Source: Limnomonas spitsbergensis
Taxonomy: Eukaryota > Chlorophyta > Chlorophyceae > Chlamydomonadales
Length of the DNA: 64,000 nt
Direction: 5' to 3'
Assembly: GCA_037349105.1 (NCBI GenBank)
Contig: JAYJMM010000095.1
Span: 372,001 to 436,000 of the forward strand
The notes beneath the pieces were generated by a model that saw nothing but the letters and a program-made list of their open reading frames with translations, was not told where the DNA came from and did not search any database. Made by a program: the position numbers and the translations under genes. This document shows, in pieces, positions 35,823 to 47,089 of this stretch (position 1 is the first letter of the stretch; each line of letters starts with the position of its first letter).

Positions 35823-38800
35823 TCAAGACGCAGCAAGCGCATTGAGGGCCTTCATGTCTGATGCTGTGAGGAAGGATTCCACCTGGAACAGCTGCCAGTC
35901 AATGCCAGGGGTGGCGCCACCCCAGTACTCGAACCCAAACTGGCGCCATCCGGCATCCCCCCACCGCGAGGTGACCATTGGGAAGGTCCCTTGATCGATC
36001 TGCCACCGCAACGCCACAGTCTGCATCTTAACCTCTGCAGGCAGGACAGGAGGAGAGGTAAGGCGTCCGGGCAGCAACATATCTGCGTTTGAGGGGATTT
36101 AGGCAGGGCTTTGAAACAAGCCTGATGGGACGTTGGACCCACATTGTGCCATCCATGGCATGAAACAGGCTTTAGCCAGCCAAGGCTGCATGCCTGCATC
36201 ATGACTCAAAAACACCGTCTTATGACTTTTGACTTGAGCCAGCCGAGGCAGCAAAGAGCAGGCCAGCTTGGACAATCCAAAACTAGTCAATGACGTTACA
36301 CCTCTGGGTCATGCAAAGAAGGTTCGGCCGCGTGGGCGCCCAACTGTTCAGATGGGAGAAAAGAAAAACTAGAAGGAAGAGGAAACACAAAATAAGGAAC
36401 AAAAGGAGAGGCCGGGAGGGCAAACAAGTCTGACGGCAAGTATTTTGCTATCTCCTCCCCTGCACGTGCTCCTCCTCACCGTGCTTGTCAGCAATACTCT
36501 TCACCACCTTCAGCAGCTCCTGGATCCTCTCCCAGCCACCGTAGTTGTTCACCAAGTCCGCGCAGAGGGCAACATCATCCAGGTCCTCGTCCGCTTGCGT
36601 GGTTTCGGGGCAGGGCGCGTCAAGGTACTTTTCACTGATGAGGCCACCCAACAGCCCGTCCCTTGCTAAAACCTGGAGGAGTAGAGGGGGGGGCTGCACG
36701 TTAGATAAGCTGCATGCCTGCTTAACCTATGAACAGCTCCCCACCACGTCAAGCGCATGCACACATGCGCAGAGGCCTATAGGAAGGCAGTACCTCTGAC
36801 TAGGAGCATGCTGCTTCTGGAGCCCTGCATACCTTGATGTTGTACTCTCGGCACATGGCCAGCGTGGACCCAAAGGATCGGTTGGCAATGCTCAATGGGA
36901 TCTGCACAGCCACGATTGGAACGCCAGATTGGATTGCTGACAGCACCCCCCGTGCGGGGAAGTCCACGAGGCCCAAACCGCGGATCTTCTTAGGCTCAGT
37001 GATGGTGACATCGCCGGTCTCCTCGTTGACCTCCAGTTTGTCCTCAGACAGCTTCTGCAGTACTTTCAGGGTCGGCATAACATCGTGTTCCTGCACAACA
37101 GGTCAGAGCAAGCCCATTAGCCCAAGGTCCAGGGTCTTGAGGGCAAAGTCAGCTGGTTGGTTGGCAACCCCATTGTCACGCTCGTGGCTTGCGTTTGCTC
37201 CAGTGCGACAAGTTACTTTGCACTCGTCCGCCACGACATTGCCTACGTGCATCTTTGGCATTGCTTATCTTAAGATGAGCTGTTTGACCCCTTGGGAATC
37301 GGAAGTGGAGCTGTCCCACAGTTCTGGTTCTCACCTTTGGGTCCCACCACTGAAGCTGTACAAAGTCCAGCGGGTCTGGCGCATCTGCACCGTACACATT
37401 GGCGCGGATCTTGTCCACCAGGGGCTCAATGACGGTGGGCTTGTACCCGTCCTGGAAGATGTTTGGGGTCAAACGAGCCAGGATCTGCACCTTGCCTGGC
37501 CCTCGCTCGCGCTCACACCTGCACACAGGACGCCGCACATCAGTCAAGCGAAGATGCCGCCGCCACAGACACGAGCATGGCAGCAGTGAGGCTAGGAAAA
37601 GCCCCCTCGTTCTAATTGCGGCAGGGATTCAGCAGGGGTTCAGCATGGCAGCATGCCGGGTTGAAAACATGCCCCCTCCCTCTCCAGGCTGCAAGGCATG
37701 GGCCGGAATGAAGATTCAACATGCCAGCTGCTTATTCGCACCTTTTCTTGAAAACGCCAAGCACCCTTTCCGAGGCCTCGTAGAAGCTCGTTGTGTTGTC
37801 AGATCCGAAGAGGCTGTTGAGAGAGGTGTATGGAAAGACCGCACCGCCCACCTCAAAGGTGGTCAGGCCAGCGTCCACAAGGTCAAACATGTTTTGCATC
37901 CAAGGCACCAGGGACAGCGGATCCTCTTGGAAAGACGCCTTGAGCTCGGCAATCTGCGCCTCAGCCTCGGCTAATGCCCCTCTTGCCACATCACACTCCA
38001 ATGTCATTGCCTGGAAGCAGATGAGCGGGGGCATGCTGATTTGCAGATGCAATTTGTATCCTAAACATGCATGGAACCTACCATCTAGAACACGTGCATT
38101 TTCCCAGGCAAATGAAGACAAGGCCGTGTGCCATGGTGTGAACAGTCCATGAAGGCACTACAACCATGCTGTGGTGACTGCACTCTTGGTCATGACTTCT
38201 AGTGAGCAACCTTACATTGCACATGATGTATCAAATTTGCATGCAAACTAACCATCATGCCTGCATTGAGTAAATGATCCTTCAGGGCGCCATGATTCCA
38301 TGAAGATGCACATGGAGATGACAATGGCTCCTCCGTGCCTGCCTTCGCAGCATGCAAGCAATGAGTCTGACACGTACCTCAATTGCTTTGTCATCTCTAG
38401 AGCTGGCTATGTCCAAGTCAAGAATTTTGATCTTCACAGTCATGTCGTTCCATTTTAGTAGAGCTGCGCTCTTGGACAGCCTCTTCATCATGCCCTGGAC
38501 AGGAGGGAGAACATCGTCGCTTTTACAACTTTTCATCTCAGAATAAAACAGAAAGCATCGTGACAATCACGTCTTCCGCACCTTGTATTCCACGGCCGAG
38601 GGGTCGAAAGCTGCTGGAGGTGCAGGAGGTGCATCTCCTTCCTCTGGTTCGACTGGTGCTGGCATCCAAGTCTCAGACAGCATAGCCTGCATAAGCCATG
38701 CGTGCTTAGTGGAACTACGCTCTTGGAAGTCTGCAGGGGCGCGGAATACTTGCCTTGGCATCGGCCGGCAGCCAAGCCGTATTGACAATGGGAGACAGGT

Positions 38801-38909
38801 TAACTCCATAAACGAGGTCTACTTTCGGACGCGATGATTTGTATAGCTGCGCCAGTTTCTTGTCAGGGGTCATTTCGGGTGCCGCAATTGGTGAGCCGGT
38901 GTCCTCCAT
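35823..38909 (-). CDS. Aldo/keto-reductase-like protein with degenerate active site
   Basis: Eight exons join in frame: 38909-38754, 38686-38582, 38494-38378, 38010-37742, 37518-37335, 37090-36833, 36672-36480 and 36034-35823 (497 residues). From about residue 160 the order of aldo/keto-reductase elements is visible: DAGLTTFEVGGAVFPYTS, KVQILARLTPN, DFVQLQWWD, LGLVDFPARGVLSA, VAVQIPLSIANRSF and VLARDGLLGGLISEKYL. AKRs reduce carbonyls with NADPH. Here the positions of the usual Asp, Tyr, Lys and His tetrad appear substituted, so the protein may be non-catalytic. The first 150 residues are proline/acidic and coiled-coil-like and are not part of the fold. Intron 1 uses a GC donor (AAG|GCAAGT). 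An intron holds a LINE tail (36287-36436). The fold assignment is good; the function is open. Confidence 0.75.
36287..36436 (-). mobile_element. LINE 3'-end fragment in an intron
   Basis: The plus strand shows TCAATGACGTTACACCTCTG, GGCCGCGTGGGCGCCCAACT and a purine-rich block ending in GGCCGGGAGGGCAAACAAG. That is the complement of the last part of the LINE 3' UTR plus tail. It lies in the last intron of the aldo/keto-reductase-like gene. Confidence 0.7.
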
Positions 38910-40677
38910 CGTGAATCTTTACTGATCGAATATGGTTGCTAACCAATTGTCCAATTCAATGTGAATAATAGAGACCCAGTGTTAATTCTAAGAAATGTTG
39001 CCAAAGTTTGTGCTCTCTAAATAGTACTGCCCATTTGCCCAGCGTGTACTGCCCATGGCATGTGCCTGGCTGTGTGACGTGGCCCACACGAACAGGCTTC
39101 GATCGAACACTTCTTTGGTGGTCCCTCTCGTTATGTCGCACAAATGTAAAATTTTTCTCTTTCGGACAATTATGAGACCATGAGGTCGCGTCCGGGTGCG
39201 TGGTACGCCATGCTGGAGGCGCATCCGGGGCTCGTCACCATGCATGCCTGTATCCCATCTCGCGGGCCAGCGTCTAGCCAAGTTGTGTCAGTTGCTTGGC
39301 TTGGCTTCTACGTCATGCTTGTTTGATAATCGGAATTGCTCTGCTGGCGCCCTCTGGGCGCCCTCTGGGCGCCAAGCAGAGCAATCCCGATTATCCTCTA
39401 CAGTATTACGGCTTATTCTCATCTGATTGAATGCGGCCTGGGGCTTTGTCAGCCCGACCAGAAACTGTCATGGCGGTGTCATGTCACGGTGGCCTTGCTC
39501 AATGACCTTGGCGCATAGGTGTAGGATAGCCTATATCCACACAATCCTGACGAGTTCCAGGACATAGGTACCCGAGGACATGGATGGGAGTCAGAGGAGG
39601 CATGGCGTCCATAGAAATTCAGGGTCAAGGGCTTCAACATCTGCTAATCACATGCATGAGTCTATCATGAGGGAATATAGCAACGTTGTGGCTAAGTTAC
39701 TGGCTTGCATCCCAAAACATATTCATGGCTTCCATCTACAGGTGAATCTTAACAGCCCTGAAAGTGTACCCTTTCACATTCCAGAGAATTGAAAGAGGCC
39801 CAGCCAGAGCCAGAGATGGAACGTCGATGTACGATGTCCCTACACCTTTACCCCCCCCCACTACTTCTCTGTGAGGGGCACTCTGTGCGGGGAACTACTC
39901 TGTGTGGGGAGCTGCTGTGTGGTTCCCTACCCCCCTACCCCCCTTTCTCTCCCATCCGACTACACGGTCCCAGTAGTGCTCATTTTCATGCACTCGAGCG
40001 AATCACTGCAACCATATTCACGTACTGGAGGTGTTTCTCCGTTGCACATGACTCACGCTGTCATGCACCACTGAGAATCCAAGATCTGTGCATAAGGTAA
40101 GCATGGCTAAACCACCTTCACCCGCACAGACTAAGCCATGCTTATGACAAGCAGCCAAGCAGGGTATGGTAGTTAGTGCGAACGGTACAGACAAAAGACT
40201 AATCCCAGACTACGGTACGGTATCCCTTTTTCTAGGGACTCCTGGATTGCTCTGATGACCCCATAAAATGTGCAGCCCACAGATACAACGCACAGACGGA
40301 ATTCATAGCAATCTGAACTTGCAGGAGCATGGCGGCATGACTCAGCAGACAGTTTTGAAACGGCGGCGGTTTGACCGCCGACGAGGGGCCAAGGGAAGTG
40401 CTCAACTATGGTTTTGTCGGACATACTGAAGCCACTATCGGTCATAAAAATTATGCAGTCTCGCTTAAATGCTGCAGCATTTGCTTGATCACACTGAGAT
40501 CCGGTTGATGCAGGCGTCAGCGTTTTTCAAAGTTTGAAATCTCGTCAAATCTGGAACGTCGAATCAACCGACAACTCTTTTGTGTGTATCAGATTTCGTT
40601 GGTGAGCATGCACAAATATTGTTACTTCGTATTCTACATATGTTTGTTTCGCAGTATCATATGTAGTGAGGCCTCCC
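38910..40677. other. Intergenic region with a long hairpin
   Basis: It separates the divergent reductase-like and armadillo-like genes. No exon was recognised. The notable structure is the inverted repeat at 39325-39395. The 39850-39960 part is a simple GGGGA(A/G)CT/CTGTG-rich stretch. Confidence 0.4.
39325..39395. repeat. 71-bp near-perfect hairpin with internal 11-bp repeats
   Basis: The left arm GATAATCGGAATTGCTCTGC is mirrored by the right arm GCAGAGCAATCCCGATTATC with one mismatch. Between the arms are GGCGCCCTCTG repeats (GCGCCCTCTGG repeated), whose outer GGCGCC sequences also pair. The stem can extend to about 28 bp. Confidence 0.85.
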
Positions 40678-40757
40678 ATGCCTCCCAAGCCAGCTGCGAA
40701 GACAGGAAAAGGAAAGCCTGGAACCGAGTCAGGCGTCTCCATCCAAGGTTATTGCGA
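40678..40757 (+). CDS. Candidate first exon of the armadillo-like gene
   Basis: An ATG opens MPPKPAAKTGKGKPGTESGV followed by SIQ and a weak GTTATT donor, a basic lysine/proline start common in algal proteins. It lies 680 bp upstream of the first confident armadillo exon on the same strand. The phase link to 41440 is unresolved, and an intermediate exon (about 41303-41338, reading AVEHLAAHTAK) may be needed. Confidence 0.35.
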
Positions 40758-41439
40758 CGTGATTAAAGGCACACCGGTAGTGGTGGGTCCTGACGCTCGC
40801 ATGGCCTTGAAACATTGACGCTCGTAACAGTGGATAACGGGGCGCGGCCTGACCCTGACACGTTCATGCATCGCCTGACAGAATGACTCGACTGGTAAGA
40901 CCATCAAACGTCAAGAGGCAGCTCTGCATGTTTGGAGCCATACGAACCAGGGCGAGGCTGAGGTAGGGCTGAGCGCATGCAACCTCAAACATAACTTGCT
41001 TCATGCATGGGTGCCTTGTAGGCCGCATTGCAGGCTCGGAATGTGCTCAGAGCCAAGCTCGTTTGAGAAGGGGGTAGAACTGTAGCCGCGTATCAAGGTC
41101 CAGACATTTCTGACAGATGTACATGGCTACGTGCCCATGTCACGAAGATTGACATGCGGCCTCCTACAGTGTAGCATACTGTGTTTTCCCCCATGCTCAA
41201 GCCCAAACGTCCTTCTTCGGATGCCTGGAGGCGTGTGCTCACAGGTCTGGACATGCAGCGTGCTGAGTTTCAGCTGTGGCGGAAGTGGGGAGGGAGGGTT
41301 GCCTCAGGCTGTGGAGCACTTGGCTGCACACACAGCCAAGGCAACCTTAGGCGCATCTGACTGAAGGCCCAATGCATCGTATCATTGTTGCCCATCTCTT
41401 CCCTTCAAGTCATGCGTGTCGTGCCATGCGCTTGTGCAG

Positions 41440-44400
41440 CGTGAGGAAGTTTTCAAGTCCGGCTGCGCGCCCAACATCATTTCCTTCGTGGACCGAGGGG
41501 AGCTGGAGGACCGATGTGCATTCATGGGGTGCATCTCTGCCATGGCGCTGTCTGAGAAACACATCAATGAAATTGTAAACAACAAGGTGTGGTCCACAGG
41601 GGAGGAGAGAGGCGACAGCAGCGTAGCAGCAAGGGGGCCGCAGGGCCAATGATACTCCGCAGCGGGGCCGGCCGCTGATGCTGGCTGCATGCACCTCTGA
41701 GCCAACTGGCAGCAGGTCACTCTTTGATGTCTGTCTAGCAGCATGGCACCCCATCTCTCCTTTTTTAGACTCTCTGCCCCTGACGAGTTGCAACCTGTCA
41801 TGCAACCGTGTGAGCCCTGTCTACACCTCTCGCCGCGGCCCGTTTGGGTCCCATGGCTCCCATCTCCCCTCCCCGGAACTTGGCCATGCAGGTGATCAGT
41901 GCTGCTGTGGCCATGCTCTCCGGAGATCATGCGCGCAGCAAGCTGCCAGCCTCAGTGCTGCTATGCCACCTGGCGCAGCGGGCCGAGTACAGCAGCAGAG
42001 TTGCCGACATAGCGCTGATCCCGCTGGCCGGGGTGCTCATGGACGCGGGACCAGGCTGGGCGCAGGCGCTGCAGCTGCAGGTGCATGTTGCAGCCACCAT
42101 CAAGGCCTTGATCGAGAACGTGCAGGTGAGACACAGCGAGCATGATGGACAAAATAAAAGAATAAGGGCGGGTGCTGCAAGGCGTGTATATTGGGAGAGG
42201 ACAGATAATTTGCAGCTTATGAAGATGAACTTCGTTCAAAATACTTTCATGAGTTGAAGAGCGTAAGCATGGCCAGTGGGAGCTGGTGGCGCAGTGAAAA
42301 GGGAACTTGAAATTGGGCTCCAGCGGCCCTTCGTATCTGGAGACCTGGGAGGGACATAACCTGTACGCTGCACTGTGAATGCAGGCCTGCTTATATCTGT
42401 CCTTCTATTCCCAACCACAGGGAGAGCTCAGCGATCTGAAGCAAGCCCGGAGAATGATTCTGTTGAACACTGGCATCGTCCCCCGCCTGGTCCAGGTGAT
42501 AATTCAGCCGCGAGCATGAAGATGTCGCTTGCCTCACAACTGATTCTTAGACTTCCAAGGACATGATCCAGCACAGTGGTGGTGACTCTGAAGAAGCATC
42601 CAGGGTTATAGGCTTAAGGCTCATGGTTTAAAGCCAGGAAATGTAGCTTGTCACAGCACTGCCTCACCCCCGGCAGGGCTTCAAGTTTAAACAGCCCTGT
42701 TCCCTCCCCTCCCTGCAGCTGATTGGATACACGCCGAGGATGCCTAGACCTGCTGTGGTCCCCGCGCCCCCGCCTATCATCAGCGCCAAGGGGAAGGTAG
42801 CCAAGTCAATCAAGCCTGGCGGCAAAAAGGGGGCCGCTGAAGGAGCCTACCCACGGGGCCGGAAGGATGCGATTGCGACAGCAGCGGCAGCTTGCCTGCG
42901 ATTCATGGCGTCATGCCCGGGGTTTGTGGACCAGCTCATCGGTAGGCTGGGCATAGATCATACAATGCATTTTCCACTGGTTTTTCTTGCATGTGCCGTT
43001 TCTGCAAATGTGTGCTGTACAGGACTCATTGGTGAATGCAAGGCGAGGGGAGCAGAGAGGAGGTGGGGAGCAGGGTCACTGTGCAGGCACAGTCAAGCCC
43101 GGGGGATGTAGAGGGGGCTGCTCAGGGTTTCTGATCAAAGAGGAATAAGAGCATAATATTACCGGGAGCTGACCCTGTTAATTGTCAGCTCTATACAATT
43201 AACAAGGTAATTATACGAAATAAAAGATTCTTTGATGTGCTGCCATTGGAGCTGAAACTGTGAATGTTGAGGGCTAGATGTCTCCGCCCTATTTGACTAG
43301 TTTCCGCGATTGTTTGCTTTAGATAATTCATCTTGGAGCCAGCGATTGTTTTAGTGTGCACCACATCACATTTGGCAGGCTGCTGGTCAGCTACCCCTGG
43401 GCCAATATGGACCTTCACCGCCCGACGACCTCTGCACCAAGCCGCAGGGTTTACTATCCTAGACCCCGGCTGTCCACTGTGAAATAGCTGAATTGTAGCT
43501 TAAGCTCCCCTCCAATAAGCCGTGCTGGGAACCTGCTGTACATGTTCTGCAGCAGGTGACAGCTGAACCTCTATTCTTCCTCTGGCCCCGCAGAATCTGG
43601 CAGCCTGCAAATCCTGATTGACGCCCTGCTCTCATCAAACGATGCTCAGGTGGGTTGCAGGCAAGCGGGCCACAACAGCTCACCATCATGACCGCACCAT
43701 GCACCATTGGGTGCCTTATCGGCTGTGAGTGGATGAGGCAGGCCAGTGCATGGCTCATGTGGCAAGGCTCATGTGGCTCATGGGCAAGCGATGGCCCTGA
43801 TGGCTCCTGGGGTGGCCGGCATGCCCAAGGGGACTCTGTTAATTAAGTGCTAACCAGACCGCTGGTTGACCATCACTAGGTCAATGTTGACCAAAGCTTA
43901 GCACGGGGCGCCTGGATTAGCAGCGAAGACAAATGCCGTAGGGGGGTAGGCCTATCACAGAGGGCACACGGGAGTGCTGGGAGTTTTCGCACCGGTGGGT
44001 GGCACCTGTCCCATGCATCAAATATGTCGCTTTGGTGGACTTTCCAATTTTCATGGGTTCAATCTGGACTAAACACCTCTTTTGCGCACTTGATCCAGGC
44101 CGCATACATCAGCGGGATGTTTTGGGAGATCTGCTCTGAGCAAGACGTGGCCAAGGCGGCCATCCAGTGCGGGGCAGTACCTGCACTCCTTCACATCTGC
44201 TCATGCAACCTGGGGTCTGCCATCATCAAAAGTGAGGCAAGCCCTGGACTGGGACAGACTGCAATGTCTGCCAGAACATTCACGTACCCGTCAATGAACT
44301 TCAAAGATTCTAATTCTTGCAGGGCCATTTCCACCTGAACTTGCCATTTAGTTGTGCCCTTCCTGCTGCATGACCCTGAAGCCTGACAACCATGCTGCCC

Positions 44401-46102
44401 CCCCCCCTCAGCACTCTCCTGATGAAATAACACCGACACTAATGTGTCCATGTCCGTGGATATGTTGATGACCCTGCCTCACGGCACTGCCTGGTGTTGC
44501 TTCAGGACCGCCCAAGAAGGACAAGAAGGAGGATACGCCTGCAGCCCGGCGCGACAAGAAGGATGACGCGCCCCCGCCTGTCAACCTGGCCTGCATGGCG
44601 GTGTGCAATGCGGCGGGGGCACTGCATCACCTGACCTTCATCGACGAAGCCAAGGCCCAGGCAGGTCTCAGCAGTGGTGGGGACATTTGAGAGGCACATC
44701 GAGTGGTGGGGAGATGTTGCATGCCCAGTAGGGTCCGAGGCAGCATGCACTGGTACTCAGTATTGGCCAGGTTTTATGTGAATAGGGCTGGCGGGTACCA
44801 TCACTACCATGTCCCGAAATGCAAGTTTGAAGATTACAGGCAAGGCTTAACACCCATCCACGCGGTGAAGGGCGGCAATACGGCATGCCCTTTGCAGTGG
44901 GCTTCAAAGTAAACCAAGCATTTGTCCCCCTCTTTGCAATCCAAGTGTGGGCATAAGCCATGGGTCCTGCCGCCGGTCTTACCCTGTGCCTGATTCATGT
45001 GTAGGTCGGGAGGGTCAACGGTTTGCCCATCCTCGTGGCCTGCCTGCGGACCGGGGATTCGCAAACATATGAGAATGCAACAGGTGCTCTCTGGAATGTC
45101 GGCTTAGATGTGAACAATGCAACCGCCATGCAGGTGCGAACTTGTCCCTATGAGAGGATGTGTCCTGGTGTGTCAAGCTCACATACAAGGCTCGGGGGAA
45201 CCTAGAGCAGGGGCATGTGCCTGATGTGGCTGCGGCCAAGTCTTACAGGTTAAATACACAATTATATATTGGGCCTCCTGTTCCTGCCTAATGTCTCCCG
45301 TTAATCATTTTGATTTTTAGCAAAGGTAGGTAGGCAGGCAGGTAGGTCCATATCCGGTATCCCAGGCTGGATCCCATGTCTGATGTATGTTTGTTTCTAA
45401 TTTAGACATTTGAACATTTCACATTTTATATTTGATAGCCACTTAGATTATTTGAACTATGAGAAGCACACTGACCAGCTGATGTGGTGAGACCCCTCTT
45501 GTACTTGGAGATGATGATTTCTGACTGAGAAATAAAGGTTGATCTGGGTTCGGTAGGGGCGGGGGAAGGGGTCTCCAACTCCCCCCCGGGATGCATCCCC
45601 CGAAACGGCGGGGGGGAGAGGGTGTCAGCCAGGGGTCAATAAACATATTTTTGTAGATGGGGGGGTATATCTTTTTTGTATGATTATGTTTTTCTCATAC
45701 CGGTACTTCCATTTTCAGGTCGAAAGCCTACATCCAATGGCTGCACCTGACTATGTTTTGTCACACACCTGCTCAGCACTGTGTGAGCAGGTGTGTGTGC
45801 AACGCCGTGCTGTGTTAATGCATGAACTGCTGAGCTGCACCTGGCTGACTTTTGACTCATCTGCCCTGACTGTCAGCCTACACAGGACCCATGCGCCTCT
45901 CTTGTCTGCCGCCATGGCCTGTGGATGATAATTGAATGTCGAGTGTACGATGTGTGCAATGCAGGCTTGCGCTGCGCCGGACTTCCTGTCCCACCCGCTG
46001 CCGGAGAGCTGGCTGATGAGCCAGGCCGAGCAGGAGGAGGGTGAGGAGGAAGAGGAGGAGGTGGGGGTGCCACGCGTATTCCTGACCAACGTGCCGCGGT
46101 GA
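41440..46102 (+). CDS. Armadillo-like helical-repeat protein (5' end missing)
   Basis: Nine exons join in frame: 41440-41586, 41892-42125, 42421-42495, 42719-42941, 43594-43649, 44099-44231, 44506-44660, 45005-45133 and 45965-46102, giving 429 residues to the stop. Repeated hydrophobic helices typical of ARM/HEAT folds are visible: RCAFMGCISAMALSEKHINE, SVLLCHLAQRAEYSSRVADI, AAYISGMFWEICSEQDVAKA, VNLACMAVCNAAGALHHLTF and NATGALWNVGLDVNNATAMQ. Two basic low-complexity linkers interrupt the repeats (SAKGKVAKSIKPGGKKGAAE; PPKKDKKEDTPAARRDKKDD). The C-terminus is strongly acidic (a run of E). Such folds mediate protein binding; no specific partner is inferable. The junction 44660/45005 uses a GC donor (CAG|GCAGGT). 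Start: see the candidate exon at 40678. Confidence 0.72.
43360..43510. repeat. Copy of the intron-located dispersed repeat (armadillo intron)
   Basis: ATCACATTTGGCAGGCTGCT matches the start of the 20270 copy (ATCACATTTGGTAAGCCGCT). It ends in AGCTGAATTGTAGCTTAAGC, like the 1245-1390 copy. It lies in the intron 42942-43593. Confidence 0.55.
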
Positions 46103-46404
46103 TGTGTGCATGGGCAATAGTTGGCTGGCCAGGAAGACAGTCTCATGACGGATGATAAAGGCCTCTCCCTTCCCCCAGCAGCTCAGACATGTTGAGACTT
46201 TAAAGCCGTTGAGCCTACCTACCAGTATCCTGGCAGCTTCTCAATTCCGTATTGGAGGTTAATGGCCAGGGGGGTGAAGTGTTTCTCGTTTTGTAACAAA
46301 TCAGACGTGTTTCGGAGAGGGTCGTACCATTCGGATTCTGTTATTTTCTGTTTCTTGAGGCCAAGGGGATCGTGCCCTTCACTAATTTTCTCTTTTATGT
46401 GAGT

Positions 46405-46500
46405 CTTTGACGTTGCACCTCTAGGCCCTGCTAAAACGGCTTGGCTGCGTCGTTGTTCAACTGCTGGCTGGAAAGTACAGAGAAGAAAGAGAGAAACGAA
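46405..46500 (-). mobile_element. LINE 3'-tail fragment
   Basis: The complement of the tail is visible: TTTGACGTTGCACCTCTAGG, CCCTGCTAAAACGGCTTGGC, then a purine-rich block beginning GGCTGGAAAG. Confidence 0.6.
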
Positions 46501-46574
46501 ATGTGAAATGTGTCCTTCATGTGAGTCTGTATGTTCCTTGTAAATTTACAATCACAGGCCCCATGTGCCATTGG

Positions 46575-46690
46575 GTCAATGACATAACACCTCTGGACCC
46601 TGCTAAACAAAGGCTTGGCCATGCAGGTGCCCAACTGTTTGGTTGGGGAAAAGAGGGTCAGGGAAGAACAAGAGAAATTAAATGTAGGGA
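46575..46690 (-). mobile_element. LINE 3'-tail fragment
   Basis: TCAATGACATAACACCTCTG, ACCCTGCTAAACAAAGGCTT, then GCCCAACTGTTTGGTTGGGG and a purine-rich block. Same order as the other tails. Confidence 0.65.
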
Positions 46691-47089
46691 CTGGCATGTG
46701 CCATTGAGCGTCCCATGGTCTGTAAGTATCTGAGAATCTGCCTATGCTGTTATGTACCGTATGGAATTTTGACTTATATCGGTAGATTCCACGAGAGATT
46801 TCATCATAATGGACTGAACGCTGGTCAGTGAATTGGTCGCAATAAGAGGTCCCTTTTACACCAATGGGCAGCCCAGTGATGCACAAAAACCAGCTGTTAC
46901 CCCAGCATGATGGATTCTTACCCTAAAAGCCGAGAAAGTGTCTAATTCCTCTTGGTTTGAAATCTTTGGGAAGCTTCAAGGCCAGAAATGAAGGCACTGC
47001 CGGCACCAGTACTGCATTACTAGTACCTGGTACTCTGGTGGGGACACAAAGGTTATTTTTCACTGCTCATAATTGTATACTATTTAATA

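Larger units (their letters stand above)
46103..47089. other. Intergenic region with two LINE tails
   Basis: No gene was recognised. It contains the armadillo 3' flank, LINE-tail fragments at 46405-46500 and 46575-46690, and the upstream region of the cyclophilin gene. Confidence 0.45.

Noticed and set aside
45540..45640. G/C-run rich inverted segment as a terminator or hairpin gene
   Set aside because: Pairing comes from simple C-runs and G-runs; no conserved stem or neighbouring element supports a function.
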